Assembly: GCA_945872245.1 (NCBI GenBank)
Contig: CAMBZB010000006.1
Location: 1-64,000, forward strand
DNA: 64,000 bases
Source of the DNA: Flavobacterium psychrophilum
GTDB lineage: Bacteria > Bacteroidota > Bacteroidia > Flavobacteriales > Flavobacteriaceae
Direction of reading: 5' to 3'
Shown: positions 8,695 to 17,750 of the stretch, one piece after another
Layout of the letters: the number at the start of each line of letters is the position of its first letter
How positions within the stretch are numbered: position 1 is the first letter of the stretch
Program-made: the position numbers and the translations under genes
Notes under the pieces: model-generated
What the model was told of the DNA's origin: nothing
The model's input: the letters and a program-made list of their open reading frames with translations, nothing else
Database searches by the model: none

Positions 8695-10041
8695 ATGAAT
8701 AAAAATCATCATTCCAAAAATATATTACTCAACTTAGGTATAGAAAACCTTAACGAAATGCAGATTGCTGCTCAAGAAACCATTTTGAGTGACAACAATA
8801 TTTTACTGCTTTCGCCAACAGGTTCTGGGAAAACACTGGCTTTCTTATTGCCTATTTTTGAAATGTTGAAACCCGAAATATTGTCTGTTCAATGTTTGAT
8901 CCTGGTTCCATCACGTGAATTAGGTTTGCAAATTGAACAGGTTTGGAAAAAAATGGGAACGGCATATAAAGTAAATGTTTGTTACGGTGGCCATTCCATC
9001 GATACCGAAATCAAAAATTTAAGCAATCCACCAGCTGTTTTAATAGGTACTCCGGGACGAATTGCTGATCACATAGATCGAGGCACTTTTCGTTTGGACA
9101 AAATTGAGACTTTGATTCTAGACGAATTCGACAAGTCTTTGCAGTTGGGTTTTCACGAGCAAATGTCTTTTATAATTGGAAAATTATCGAAACTAAACAA
9201 ACGTGTTTTGGTTTCGGCAACTTCTGATATCGAAATTCCAAAATATACCAGAGTTGTGAACCCTGCGATTTTAGATTTTATTCCAAGCGAAGAACAAGCA
9301 AGTAATCTTGCGATGAAATTGGTAGTTTCGAAGGAGAAAGACAAAATCGGGAGTTTGTTTAACTTGATTTGTTCACTTAAATCCCAATCTGCATTGGTGT
9401 TTTGCAACCATCGCGATGCGGCAGAGCGCATTAGTGACACTTTGAACGAAAAAGGAATTTATGCCACCTATTATCACGGCGGAATGGACCAAGACGAACG
9501 CGAACGCGCTTTAATCCAGTTCCGAAACGGAAGCGTAAGTTATTTAATCACCACGGATTTGGCTGCACGTGGACTCGATATTCCTGAAATGAAGCACGTT
9601 ATTCATTATCATTTGCCTTCCAAAGAAGACGAATTTACCCATAGAAACGGAAGAACAGCAAGAATGTTGGCGTCCGGAACAGCTTATGTCATTGCGCACG
9701 ATAGCGAAAAAAAGCTGGATTATATTGATTACGGAATGCCAATCCTAAAAGTGGAAAACAGCACCGCCTTGCCAAAACCCCCAGAATTTCAAACCATCTA
9801 CATCAGTGGTGGAAAGAAAAATAAATTAAATAAAATTGACGTGGTGGGTTTCTTTTCCCAAAAAGGAAAATTGGAGAAAGGCGATTTAGGGTTGATAGAA
9901 GTCAAAGATTTTATCTCTTTTGCTGCCGTAAAATTCAATAAAGTAAAAGACTTGCTTCATAACATTAAGGACGAAAAAATGAAAGGCAAAAAGTTCAAAA
10001 TCGAGGTCGCCCGAAAGGTGATTAAGAAAGAAGAGGAATAG
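8695..10041 (+). CDS. DEAD-box ATP-dependent RNA helicase
   Basis: Superfamily 2 RNA helicase of 448 residues. The order is Q-motif with Q23/Q27, motif I PTGSGKT (41-47), Ia PSREL (72-76), Ib TPGR (119-122), motif II DEFD (143-146), motif III SAT (174-176), motif V DLAARGLDIP and motif VI HRNGRTAR. Motif II reads DEFD rather than DEAD. After the helicase core comes a basic C-terminal domain (about 365-448, ending KKEEE) resembling the RNA-binding region of DbpA-type proteins. A role in rRNA maturation or cold-stress RNA remodelling is likely, but the exact orthologue is not assignable. Confidence 0.92.
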   Translation: MNKNHHSKNILLNLGIENLNEMQIAAQETILSDNNILLLSPTGSGKTLAFLLPIFEMLKPEILSVQCLILVPSRELGLQIEQVWKKMGTAYKVNVCYGGHSIDTEIKNLSNPPAVLIGTPGRIADHIDRGTFRLDKIETLILDEFDKSLQLGFHEQMSFIIGKLSKLNKRVLVSATSDIEIPKYTRVVNPAILDFIPSEEQASNLAMKLVVSKEKDKIGSLFNLICSLKSQSALVFCNHRDAAERISDTLNEKGIYATYYHGGMDQDERERALIQFRNGSVSYLITTDLAARGLDIPEMKHVIHYHLPSKEDEFTHRNGRTARMLASGTAYVIAHDSEKKLDYIDYGMPILKVENSTALPKPPEFQTIYISGGKKNKLNKIDVVGFFSQKGKLEKGDLGLIEVKDFISFAAVKFNKVKDLLHNIKDEKMKGKKFKIEVARKVIKKEEE

Positions 10042-10043
10042 AG

Positions 10044-10077
10044 TAGTGTTCAGTAATCAGTTTTTAGTGTTCAGTAA
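10044..10077. repeat. Short direct repeat after the helicase
   Basis: The 13-mer TAGTGTTCAGTAA occurs at 10044-10056 and again at 10065-10077. It belongs to a class of short intergenic tandem duplications also seen at 19021, 20478, 33941 and 57290. Confidence 0.6.
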
Positions 10078-10130
10078 AAAAATCGTTAATAGAAAAATTG
10101 AATTTCTAGTAACGATTTTTTTTATATTTT

Positions 10131-10261
10131 GTATAACGGTTGAGTTTAGTACTAAGTGATTTCGGGCTTCAAAGATGTAAGCTACGCAAAAGTTTATGCG
10201 GGGTAGTATACTAGAATTACCACTAAAACCCTTATTATTGCTAAACTTTGTTAGCAACCGT
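10131..10261 (-). repeat. attC-like imperfect palindrome downstream of the lipoprotein gene
   Basis: The outer arms ACGGTTG (10136-10142) and CAACCGT (10255-10261) are complementary, as are the inner arms AGTTTAG (10143-10149) and CTAAACT (10241-10247). A 7-nt asymmetric insertion (10248-10254) is present on one side only. The element begins 5 nt past the stop codon of the minus-strand gene at 10267. On that strand it ends in GTTATAC, one mismatch from the integron core GTTRRRY. This layout resembles a gene-cassette attC site, but no integrase or second copy is seen in the window. Confidence 0.4.
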
Positions 10262-10266
10262 AATTC

Positions 10267-11109
10267 TTAGTGTTTCCAAGAATATTGTTCTTCACTGTAT
10301 TTGATGTAAAACTTATCAGCCGAAACATTCTTAAAATATTTTGTCATTGTCATACTTTTCTCTCCACAATACTCATCATATTTTGATTCATACATTTCAC
10401 TTTCTGGATAATTAGATATTTCCGTTACATAAAATTCATTCTCAAATTTTATAAGATTGTCAGTCTGCCCAATTGTGTAAGCAATTCTATTGCTGAAAAT
10501 TAGAGGACTTTGTTCTTTTGAAAAGGTCTTTGCTTTAATTTGCTTTTTTGTTGGGTATTTAAATAAATCGCAATCTCTAAAAAGTGATTCATTTATATTA
10601 TATTCTGAAATAATTTTGGAAGTCTTTGATGGAATGCATACATTTTTATCTTCATTGTATGAAACGGAAAGACCTGAAGATGTTATCAATCCAACCGTAT
10701 TAGTTGCTGAAATTATATTAGTTTGAAGTAAATCTAAGTAATTTATACCTGTTACAGATTTAGTTGCAGTGGCACCCCGAGAGGTTGTTGCTCCTGAACT
10801 TGATGAATTAGTAAAAACTCTATTTCTGTAATAATTGTAAGAAACTCCGTTTAGAATAAAAAAACTTTCTTCCAAATTCAAATAAATGTTTTTGTCTGTT
10901 TTGTTGAAAAATTGAAAACCAATATTTCCGCCTTCGTCCCATAGATCGTATGAAACTTTACAGTTTTCATCTTCATAAACTAAAAGTTTGTCCTTAATGA
11001 CCAATTTGTCAGAAGGTGCTGCTTTATAAACTTGGAAATAAGATGTCGACACACAAGATGTCAGCAAAATTGAAATTAATGTAATAAATAGGATTTTTTG
11101 TGTTTTCAT
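10267..11109 (-). CDS. Hypothetical lipoprotein
   Basis: A 280-residue protein with a lipoprotein signal peptide: basic MKTQK, a hydrophobic stretch and lipobox LTSC with Cys-19. I do not recognise the mature domain. It is rich in Asn, Lys, Tyr and Ser, has a Ser/Thr/Gly-rich patch near the middle (SSSGATTSRGATATKS) and many short strand-like segments, consistent with a beta-rich envelope protein. It is flanked by an attC-like palindrome directly after its stop and by about 600 bp of noncoding DNA upstream. This suggests an accessory gene. It lies downstream of no other minus-strand gene closely enough for an operon. Confidence 0.65.
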   Translation of the reverse strand: MKTQKILFITLISILLTSCVSTSYFQVYKAAPSDKLVIKDKLLVYEDENCKVSYDLWDEGGNIGFQFFNKTDKNIYLNLEESFFILNGVSYNYYRNRVFTNSSSSGATTSRGATATKSVTGINYLDLLQTNIISATNTVGLITSSGLSVSYNEDKNVCIPSKTSKIISEYNINESLFRDCDLFKYPTKKQIKAKTFSKEQSPLIFSNRIAYTIGQTDNLIKFENEFYVTEISNYPESEMYESKYDEYCGEKSMTMTKYFKNVSADKFYIKYSEEQYSWKH

Positions 11110-11728
11110 TGTTGAATTTATTTATGTTAATAATGAAGTAGTTTAAACTTTTCATCCAATGATTTTGTTAAATACTAAAAAAATTTATAAAATATTAACA
11201 TTATATCCGTAATTTTTATAAAAGTTTAAATCACTTTATGCAACATTACAACTTTAAACAATAAAAACATTACGGTTTTTCACATTTTGATAAATTATTT
11301 TAGTCTAAATTCATTAAAGTATTATATTCTTAATTAATGAGGATTTTTAGGTGCTTAATTTTAAATGGTTATGTTTTAATGCAAATTTAGTCGGCCCTTT
11401 TTAATTTGTAAAATAAGTTTAAATCACTTCAATATGATGTTTCTGACTTATTATTGTTGCTAAGGTTTAAATATACTCATTTCCTATGCCAAAAGTTGAG
11501 TATATCTATCTTTTTTTGCTCTATGTGCTCAACTCTAGTTGAGTATTATTTTTTATAAATTCAAAAGGAGATTTAATGTTTTTAGCACTTATGTGAATAT
11601 AAATCTAATTAGTTTTTCCACTGCTATGTCCCAATAGTTCACAACATATATTTTCTAAAAATATAGGAAATGTTACTTTCGTTTATAAGTTTGTTTGTTT
11701 AACGTTTTCAAATATATGAAAAATAACA
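11110..11728. other. Long A+T-rich intergenic region with nested repeats
   Basis: No convincing gene. A 15-mer direct repeat AAGTTTAAATCACTT occurs at 11222-11236 and 11415-11429. An inverted repeat ATATACTCA (11471-11479) / TGAGTATAT (11497-11505) is followed by the hairpin CTCAAC-TCTA-GTTGAG (11528-11543) with a T-rich tail. AGTTGAGTAT also occurs twice (11495, 11537). The promoter of the lipoprotein gene must lie in the left part. Confidence 0.5.
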
Positions 11729-12301
11729 TTATATTTTCTTCACGTATTGCGTAATAATCACTATGGTTTGTCCGTCAACTCTGCCTTCAATATATTCTGC
11801 ATTCGTGTGGTCTAATCGAATGTTTCTTACAGCAGTTCCTTGTTTTGCCACCATACTGGAACCTTTAACTTTCAAATCTTTGATTAAAACTACAGAATCA
11901 CCAGTAGTAAGAATTACTCCGTTGCTGTCGCGGTGAATTACTTTATTCTCATCTTCCTCACCTTCGCCAGTGGCTTGGGCCCAAACTAAAGTGTCTTCGT
12001 CTAGGTACATCATATCCAGCAACTCTTTTGGCCAACCCGCTGCTCGCATTCTGCTCAACATTCTCCAAGCGATTACTTGAACCGCTGTGTTCTCATTCCA
12101 CATACTGTCGTTTAGGCAACGCCAGTGGTTTAAATCTTCGTTTCCTGGATTTTCAATTTGGTCAATACAGGTGGTACAAGCCAAAATACTTTCGTCTAAT
12201 CCTCCTTTTTTTGTAGGTAAAACGGCAAAAACTTTTAGGTTTTCGGTAGCAGCGCATAATTCACATTTGGAATCACTGAGTTTATTTAATGTTCTTTCCA
12301 T
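11729..12301 (-). CDS. PhnA-domain protein
   Basis: A 190-residue PhnA-family protein: an N-terminal zinc ribbon with two Cys pairs (CELC and CTTC), then the C-terminal PhnA domain with GDSVVLIKDLKVKGSS. Although named after the phosphonate operon, PhnA homologues are widespread without phosphonate genes, and none are present here. Its function is therefore unknown. No signal peptide, so cytoplasmic. It is followed by coaD on the same strand in the sense that coaD lies 3' of it; the 71-nt gap permits but does not prove co-transcription. Confidence 0.82.
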   Translation of the reverse strand: MERTLNKLSDSKCELCAATENLKVFAVLPTKKGGLDESILACTTCIDQIENPGNEDLNHWRCLNDSMWNENTAVQVIAWRMLSRMRAAGWPKELLDMMYLDEDTLVWAQATGEGEEDENKVIHRDSNGVILTTGDSVVLIKDLKVKGSSMVAKQGTAVRNIRLDHTNAEYIEGRVDGQTIVIITQYVKKI

Positions 12302-12372
12302 TCTGTTATTGTTGTCTATTTTTTTGCGAAAGTAGTGCTAATTAAAGTCTTTATTCAAATGTATACAGAATA

Positions 12373-12831
12373 CTATTTCTTTACTTTCACGGCTTCAGGA
12401 ACCAGTAATTCATATTGACCGTTATTTCGAATAACATCTCTCACAATACTAGAACTGATAAAGGAAGTTTTTGCAGCAGTTAGTAAAAAAACGGTTTCAA
12501 TTTTAGACATCCGTCTATTGGTATGCGCTATGGCTTTTTCGAACTCAAAATCGGCGGGATTGCGTAATCCACGCAGAATGAAATTAGCATTGATTCTTTT
12601 GCATAAATCAATGGTCAACCCTTCGTAAACTACTATGGAAACCTTTGGTTCGTTTTTGAAGGTTTCTTCGATGAATCGTTTTCTGTCTTCAAGCGAAAAC
12701 ATATATTTTTTCTCGGCATTGACACCAATGGCAATTACAATTTCGTCGAATAAGGGAATACCCCTTCTAATAATATCTTCATGACCTAAAGTGATGGGAT
12801 CAAATGATCCGGGAAATATGGCTTTTCTCAT
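12373..12831 (-). CDS. coaD: Phosphopantetheine adenylyltransferase
   Basis: Transfers AMP to 4'-phosphopantetheine, the penultimate step of coenzyme A synthesis. The nucleotidyltransferase motif PGSFDPITLGH starts at residue 7 (HxGH-type site) and the C-terminal ISSSIVRD motif is intact. A length of 152 residues is typical. It follows ddl after 39 nt on the same strand, a frequent pairing in flavobacteria. Confidence 0.96.
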   Translation of the reverse strand: MRKAIFPGSFDPITLGHEDIIRRGIPLFDEIVIAIGVNAEKKYMFSLEDRKRFIEETFKNEPKVSIVVYEGLTIDLCKRINANFILRGLRNPADFEFEKAIAHTNRRMSKIETVFLLTAAKTSFISSSIVRDVIRNNGQYELLVPEAVKVKK

Positions 12832-12870
12832 TTTTTTATACGATTTTCTCCAGGTTTTTAAAACATTTAG

Positions 12871-13845
12871 TTATTCAGACAACGCTAATTCGATGGTATT
12901 AGTAAACAAATCCTCGAGTGAAATTCCGGCGGCCTTGGCTTGTTGCGGAATCAGACTTTCTGTTGTCAATCCCGGAATAGTGTTCATTTCGAGCATGTGT
13001 GGTTCACCGTCCACAAAGATGAATTCACTTCTGGAAAAACCTTTCATTTTCAGTACTTCATAAGCCCGTTTAGCAGCTTCACTCACTTTTTGGTTCATTT
13101 CTTCAGAGATTCTGGCGGGCGTTATTTCTTGGGATTTTCCATGATATTTGGCTTCGTAATCGAAGAAATCATTTTCAGAAACTATTTCGGTGATGGGTAA
13201 AACGATTATTTCTCCTTTGTAATTAATTACTCCAACAGAAACTTCGGTACCGTCCAAAAAACTTTCGATGATGATTTCGTTGTCTTCCTGGTAAGCTACT
13301 TCAATAGCGATGGGTAATTCGTTCGCCGTTTTCACTTTGGAAATTCCAAAACTAGAACCCGATTTATTTGGTTTTACAAAACAAGGTAATCCAACTGCTT
13401 TCACAATTTCTGCAGTATCAATATGTTCGCCTTTGTTCAAATAATACGATGTGGCGGTTTTGATGCCATAAGGTTTTAAAACTGACAATAAATCCCGTTT
13501 GTTGAAGGTTAATGCTGCCTGATAATAATCGCAGGAAGATTGCGGCATACCAATTAATTCAAAATACGCTTGCATCAATCCATCTTCGCCTGGTGTACCG
13601 TGAATGGCGTTAAAAACACAGTCGAAAGTGATTTTGGTGCCGTTTACAGTTGTTGAAAAATCGTTTTTATCAATGGGAAATTCAGTATCTTGGTCATCAA
13701 CATAAACCCATTTTTCCTTGAAAATATGGATTCGGAATCCGTTAAATTTAGTTTTGTCAAGAAATTGATAGACGATATTTCCGCTGATTAAGGAGATTTT
13801 ATATTCGCTTGAATATCCGCCCATGATGATGGCAATGTTTTTCAT
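12871..13845 (-). CDS. ddl: D-alanine--D-alanine ligase
   Basis: ATP-grasp enzyme making D-Ala-D-Ala for peptidoglycan. Visible marks are the N-terminal GGYSSEYKISLISG, the HGTPGEDG loop, CFVKPNKSGSSFGISK in the ATP-grasp core and the metal/substrate site MLEMNTIPGLT near the end. A length of 324 residues is normal. It is divergent from the PASTA-protein gene and upstream of coaD, so it is the first gene of a ddl-coaD unit. Confidence 0.96.
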   Translation of the reverse strand: MKNIAIIMGGYSSEYKISLISGNIVYQFLDKTKFNGFRIHIFKEKWVYVDDQDTEFPIDKNDFSTTVNGTKITFDCVFNAIHGTPGEDGLMQAYFELIGMPQSSCDYYQAALTFNKRDLLSVLKPYGIKTATSYYLNKGEHIDTAEIVKAVGLPCFVKPNKSGSSFGISKVKTANELPIAIEVAYQEDNEIIIESFLDGTEVSVGVINYKGEIIVLPITEIVSENDFFDYEAKYHGKSQEITPARISEEMNQKVSEAAKRAYEVLKMKGFSRSEFIFVDGEPHMLEMNTIPGLTTESLIPQQAKAAGISLEDLFTNTIELALSE

Positions 13846-13936
13846 TTTTTAGGTTTAATCGGTTTGCTGTTTAACCGATAAGCCGATTAAACGTATTTCA
13901 AACAAAATTAGAATTTTTTTTGGAACGAAATAGCTT

Positions 13937-13944
13937 TATCTTTG
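13937..13944 (+). promoter_or_regulatory. -7 box for the PASTA protein-rluD unit
   Basis: TATCTTTG, perfect TAnnTTTG, 20 nt before the ATG at 13965. Confidence 0.6.
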
Positions 13945-13964
13945 CGACTTATTAAATTAAATTT

Positions 13965-14579
13965 ATGAGCTTACGTAATTATCTTACCAGCCGCGTGTTT
14001 TTTGGACAAGCACTTGCCGCTCTTGCTACTCTTGCTGTTTTGGGTTATTTTTTCATGCATTGGTTGACTTTCACAACGGATCATGGTCACGAAATCACGG
14101 TGCCCAATTTAGCCAAATTGACTGAGGAGCAGGTCGAGGAAAAATTAGATGAGTTGGACTTGGATTATGTGCTTTTGGACAGCGTAGATTACAACAGTGA
14201 TTACCCTAAGTTCAGTGTGGTCGAGCAAGATCCTTTGCCGGGAGCCAAGGTGAAAGAAGGTAGAAAAGTATACATCAAGATTAATGCTTCTGGGTTTTCG
14301 TCTGTGCGAATTCCGGATTTAATACAAAAAACATATCGCGAAGCGGTACCTACATTAAAGGCTTTGGGTCTTGAAGAAGGTACGATTACCTATATTCCGA
14401 ATCTTGGAAAAGACATGGTTTTGGAAATGCGTTGCAAAGGAAGAAACCTCAAAGTGGGCGATCACGTTTTGAAAGCCTCTAAAATTGATTTGGTGCTGGG
14501 TGACGGTAAGGAAAGTTATATAGAAGAAGTGGACAGTACGGCCATGTCAACAGATCAATTGCCTGCAAATGAGCAGTAA
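13965..14579 (+). CDS. PASTA-domain membrane protein
   Basis: A 204-residue protein with a single membrane helix near residues 15-35 and an exported part made of PASTA repeats, the fold that binds peptidoglycan stem or beta-lactam-like ligands. The first covers about 44-110 (TVPNLAKLTEEQVEEKL...) and the second about 113-180 (RIPDLIQKTYREAVPTLKAL...). There is no kinase or transpeptidase domain, unlike PknB or PBP2x. It overlaps rluD by 11 nt and is divergent from ddl, so a cell-wall link is a reasonable inference. Confidence 0.88.
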   Translation: MSLRNYLTSRVFFGQALAALATLAVLGYFFMHWLTFTTDHGHEITVPNLAKLTEEQVEEKLDELDLDYVLLDSVDYNSDYPKFSVVEQDPLPGAKVKEGRKVYIKINASGFSSVRIPDLIQKTYREAVPTLKALGLEEGTITYIPNLGKDMVLEMRCKGRNLKVGDHVLKASKIDLVLGDGKESYIEEVDSTAMSTDQLPANEQ

Positions 14580-15609
14580 TATTGACACTACAGATTTAGA
14601 GGACGAATTATATGAACATTATAGATTTGACATTCCCAAAGGGCAATTGCTCCTGAGAATCGATAAATACTTAATGAACATGATTCCGAATGCAACTCGA
14701 AATAAAATACAGAATGCGGCAACCGCCGGCGATATTTATGTGAATGACCTCGCCGTAAAATCGAACTATAAAGTAAAGCCCTTCGACGTGGTGCGCATTA
14801 TGTTGTCGCATCCGCCATTTGAAAATAGGGTAGATCCCGAGGATATTCCGCTTAATATTGTGTATGAAGATGCTGCGCTTTTGCTCGTCAATAAGCCGCC
14901 CGATTTTGTGGTGCATCCCGGTCACGGAAATTATACGGGAACTTTGGTGAATGCATTGGCCTTTCATTTTGAGAATTTACCTATGAACAGTAGCGAAAGA
15001 CCCGGTTTGGTGCATCGAATTGATAAAGATACCTCGGGACTTTTGGTAATTGCCAAAACCGAGGCGGCTATGACGCATCTTGCTAAGCAATTTGAAGCCA
15101 AAACTACCGAAAGGGAGTACATTGCGCTAGTTTGGGGAAATGTGATTGCCGACGAAGGAACGATAGAAGGCAACATTGCCCGCCACCTAAAAGACCGGAT
15201 GCAAATGGCTGTTTTTGCCAATCCCGAAATTGGAAAACCGGCCGTGACGCATTATAAAGTTTTGGAACGTTTTGGTTACGTGACTTTGGTTTCTTGCATT
15301 TTGGAGACGGGGAGAACCCACCAGATTCGGGTGCACATGAAACACATAGGTCATCCTATTTTTAATGACGAGCGTTACGGAGGTCATTTGATTTTGAAAG
15401 GAACCACGTTTACGAAATACAAACAATTCATCGATAATTGTTTCAAGGCTTTGCCAAGACAGGCTTTGCATGCCAAAACACTTGGTTTTGTGCATCCCAC
15501 CACGGGAGAAATGATGCGTTTTGATACCGAATTGCCGCAGGATTTTCAGGAGTGTATCGAGAAATGGAGAGGGTACTCGAAAACACATACGAGCGAGGAA
15601 GAAGAGTAA
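14569..15609 (+). CDS. rluD: RluA/RluD-family pseudouridine synthase
   Basis: Isomerises uridines in 23S rRNA. An S4 RNA-binding domain (about 20-85) is followed by the RluA catalytic domain with HRIDKDTSGLLV, containing the catalytic Asp, and GRTHQIRVHMKHIGHPIFND. At 346 residues it fits RluD (family 1911/1915/1917). The start lies 11 nt inside the PASTA gene, which indicates translational coupling. The strain-level target site cannot be proven from sequence alone. Confidence 0.93.
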   Translation: MSSNIDTTDLEDELYEHYRFDIPKGQLLLRIDKYLMNMIPNATRNKIQNAATAGDIYVNDLAVKSNYKVKPFDVVRIMLSHPPFENRVDPEDIPLNIVYEDAALLLVNKPPDFVVHPGHGNYTGTLVNALAFHFENLPMNSSERPGLVHRIDKDTSGLLVIAKTEAAMTHLAKQFEAKTTEREYIALVWGNVIADEGTIEGNIARHLKDRMQMAVFANPEIGKPAVTHYKVLERFGYVTLVSCILETGRTHQIRVHMKHIGHPIFNDERYGGHLILKGTTFTKYKQFIDNCFKALPRQALHAKTLGFVHPTTGEMMRFDTELPQDFQECIEKWRGYSKTHTSEEEE

Positions 15610-15634
15610 AAACAAATCAAATTGAAATGTTCAT

Positions 15635-16393
15635 ATGAAAATTGTACTATCACCCGCCAAATCACTAAACTTTGAGAAAGTATTGCCAACTGAAAAATAT
15701 TCGGAAGCGATTTTTCTAAAGGAATCGCTTCAAGTAAATCAGGTTTTAAAACAAAAATCACCCGCGGCACTTTCGGAATTAATGACTATTTCGGATAAAT
15801 TGGCTGATTTGAATTGGCAACGCAATCAAGATTGGAAAATACCTTTCACTCTCGAAAATGCGCGTCCAGCCATTTTCGCTTTCGATGGTGATGTTTATAC
15901 CGGATTGGATGCCTATTCGATTCCAATAGAAAAACTGGATATTTTGCAAGGCAGTGTGCGAATTTTGTCAGGATTATACGGACTCTTGAAACCACTGGAT
16001 TTGATGCAGGCGTACCGACTGGAAATGGGAACCAAATTGCCCATTAACGACAGCAAGAATCTATACGAATTTTGGAAACCAATTATTACCAAGGCGTTAA
16101 ACAAAGAACTCCAAGAAGGGGAGTTGTTTATCAATTTGGCGAGCAACGAATATTTTTCGGCAGTGGATGTCAAAGCATTGAAAGTACCTGTAGTCACCCC
16201 GGAATTCAAGGATTATAAAGACGGAAAATTGAAGATAATCAGTTTTTTTGCCAAGAAAGCACGTGGTTTGATGGTGCGTTACATCATTGATACGAATTCG
16301 GAAAAGATTGATGACTTAAAAGGGTTTAACTATGAAGGCTATCAGTTTGATGCGAATTTATCTAAAGGGAATCAGTTGGTTTTTACACGATAA
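15635..16393 (+). CDS. yaaA: Peroxide stress protein YaaA
   Basis: A DUF328/YaaA-family protein of 252 residues. It starts with the family's hallmark MKIVLSPAKSL and contains LYGLLKPLDLMQAYRLEMG and the C-terminal KARGLMVRYII. In Escherichia coli YaaA lowers free iron and limits oxidative DNA damage, and the family binds DNA. It is 25 nt downstream of rluD and probably the last gene of the unit. Confidence 0.93.
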   Translation: MKIVLSPAKSLNFEKVLPTEKYSEAIFLKESLQVNQVLKQKSPAALSELMTISDKLADLNWQRNQDWKIPFTLENARPAIFAFDGDVYTGLDAYSIPIEKLDILQGSVRILSGLYGLLKPLDLMQAYRLEMGTKLPINDSKNLYEFWKPIITKALNKELQEGELFINLASNEYFSAVDVKALKVPVVTPEFKDYKDGKLKIISFFAKKARGLMVRYIIDTNSEKIDDLKGFNYEGYQFDANLSKGNQLVFTR

Positions 16394-16513
16394 TAACTCA
16401 AGTTTAGACTATAAAAGAAGAATTAAAAAAGATCGAAAATCCGCAAATTACAACAATTATTCAAAGCTAAATAATTACTATAATTGCATTTACTAATGGA
16501 ATTCAAGAACTGC

Positions 16514-17275
16514 TTATCGAATCGCTTTCACAAACTCCCCAATACTTAGCACTCCGTTCTCTGTCAAGTTTTTTATAAAAGCACTGCCAATAATCGCTCC
16601 TTTTCCAAATTCAGTAGCTTGATTAAAGGTTTCCTTGTTGTTGATTCCAAAACCGATGATTTGAGGATTTTTCAAATTCATGTCAGCGATACGTTTGAAG
16701 TAATTTTCTTGTGTGTTTCCAAAACCAGATTGAGAACCCGTAACGCTAGCCGAACTCACCATATAAATAAATCCATCGGAAACGCTATCAATAAAGCGAA
16801 TTCGCTCATCAGAAGTTTGTGGCGTAATCAAAAACACGTTTAGTAAACCATATTTCTCAAAAGTGGCTTTGTAATCGTCTGCATAAACATCCACTGGCAA
16901 ATCAGGAATGATTAATCCATCGATTCCAATTTCAGCACATTTCTTGCAGAAATTTTCTATTCCGTATTGCAACATCGGGTTGAAATATCCCATAATCACT
17001 AACGGAATAGCAACTGTTTTCCGAATATCCTTGAGTTGGTCAAACAAGACCTGAGTGGTCATTCCGTTATGCAAGGCTTGGGTGGAGCTCTCTTGAATGG
17101 TTGGACCATCCGCCAATGGATCGCTAAAAGGCAATCCGATTTCAATCATGTCAATACCATTTTTTTCTAAATCCTGAATGATTTTTACGGTATCGTTTAG
17201 ATTTGGGTAACCGGCTGAAAAATAGATAGAAAGTATTTTTTTGTTTTCTTGTAATTTTTGGTTTATTCTGTTCAT
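16514..17275 (-). CDS. trpA: Tryptophan synthase alpha subunit
   Basis: Cleaves indole-3-glycerol phosphate to indole and glyceraldehyde-3-phosphate within the alpha2-beta2 complex. The catalytic pair corresponds to E45 (IEIGLPFSDP) and D56, and the phosphate-binding GFGI loop is present. A length of 253 residues is normal. It is the last gene of the trp cluster and is separated from trpB by a GGCT-like gene. Confidence 0.96.
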   Translation of the reverse strand: MNRINQKLQENKKILSIYFSAGYPNLNDTVKIIQDLEKNGIDMIEIGLPFSDPLADGPTIQESSTQALHNGMTTQVLFDQLKDIRKTVAIPLVIMGYFNPMLQYGIENFCKKCAEIGIDGLIIPDLPVDVYADDYKATFEKYGLLNVFLITPQTSDERIRFIDSVSDGFIYMVSSASVTGSQSGFGNTQENYFKRIADMNLKNPQIIGFGINNKETFNQATEFGKGAIIGSAFIKNLTENGVLSIGEFVKAIR

Positions 17276-17326
17276 TTTTATATTTTAATCAGATTTAGTA
17301 TCTGTTTTAATCTTGTTTTTACAAAT

Positions 17327-17647
17327 TTAAATGGAAGCACTATAGGTCCAAGCCATTTCATTAGATTCCAATTGTACTTGAATGCGTTTGTAATGCATTC
17401 CTTCATACGTGTCGGCCAGTTGAAGTTCTCTCGGGCTAAGCTGATAAAGTATTCCGCTAATGCTGTCCTCTGGATTTTGGGTTGCTGTAATAATTGGGTA
17501 TTGAATTACGCCAAATTCTTCTTCAATTTGTATTTTCTTTACGGCATAACCTATTAATTTGTTGTCAGTTCCTATTAGAACACGACCAAAAATAGTTTTT
17601 TGAATCTCTTTGTCTTTTAAACTTCCGTAAGCAAATAAATTTTCCAT
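17327..17647 (-). CDS. Gamma-glutamylcyclotransferase-like (AIG2) protein
   Basis: A small protein with the GGCT/AIG2 signature FAYGSLKD at its N-terminus and a cradle-type beta fold (106 residues from the ATG at 17647). Seven more in-frame codons lie upstream, but MENLFAYGSL is the family's usual beginning and follows an AAAGAAAGAAAA run. GGCT-like proteins release 5-oxoproline from gamma-glutamyl amines, but many family members have other roles. It sits between trpB and trpA in the trp transcription direction, with no obvious link to tryptophan. Confidence 0.75.
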   Translation of the reverse strand: MENLFAYGSLKDKEIQKTIFGRVLIGTDNKLIGYAVKKIQIEEEFGVIQYPIITATQNPEDSISGILYQLSPRELQLADTYEGMHYKRIQVQLESNEMAWTYSASI

Positions 17648-17750
17648 TTTTCTTTCTTTTAATCTCAACCCAACAGGTTTTTAGTAATCTATAAAGTTTG
17701 CTTTTGCACTTTTGTTCTTGCCATATGTATAGGGTTGGGAGGAAATCTCT

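Noticed and set aside
10267..11109. A full mobile gene cassette or integron
   Set aside because: Only one attC-like element and no integrase are seen, so the cassette reading remains a suggestion.
15187..15615. 142-codon minus-strand frame opposite rluD
   Set aside because: Antisense shadow; rluD motifs on the other strand are unambiguous.
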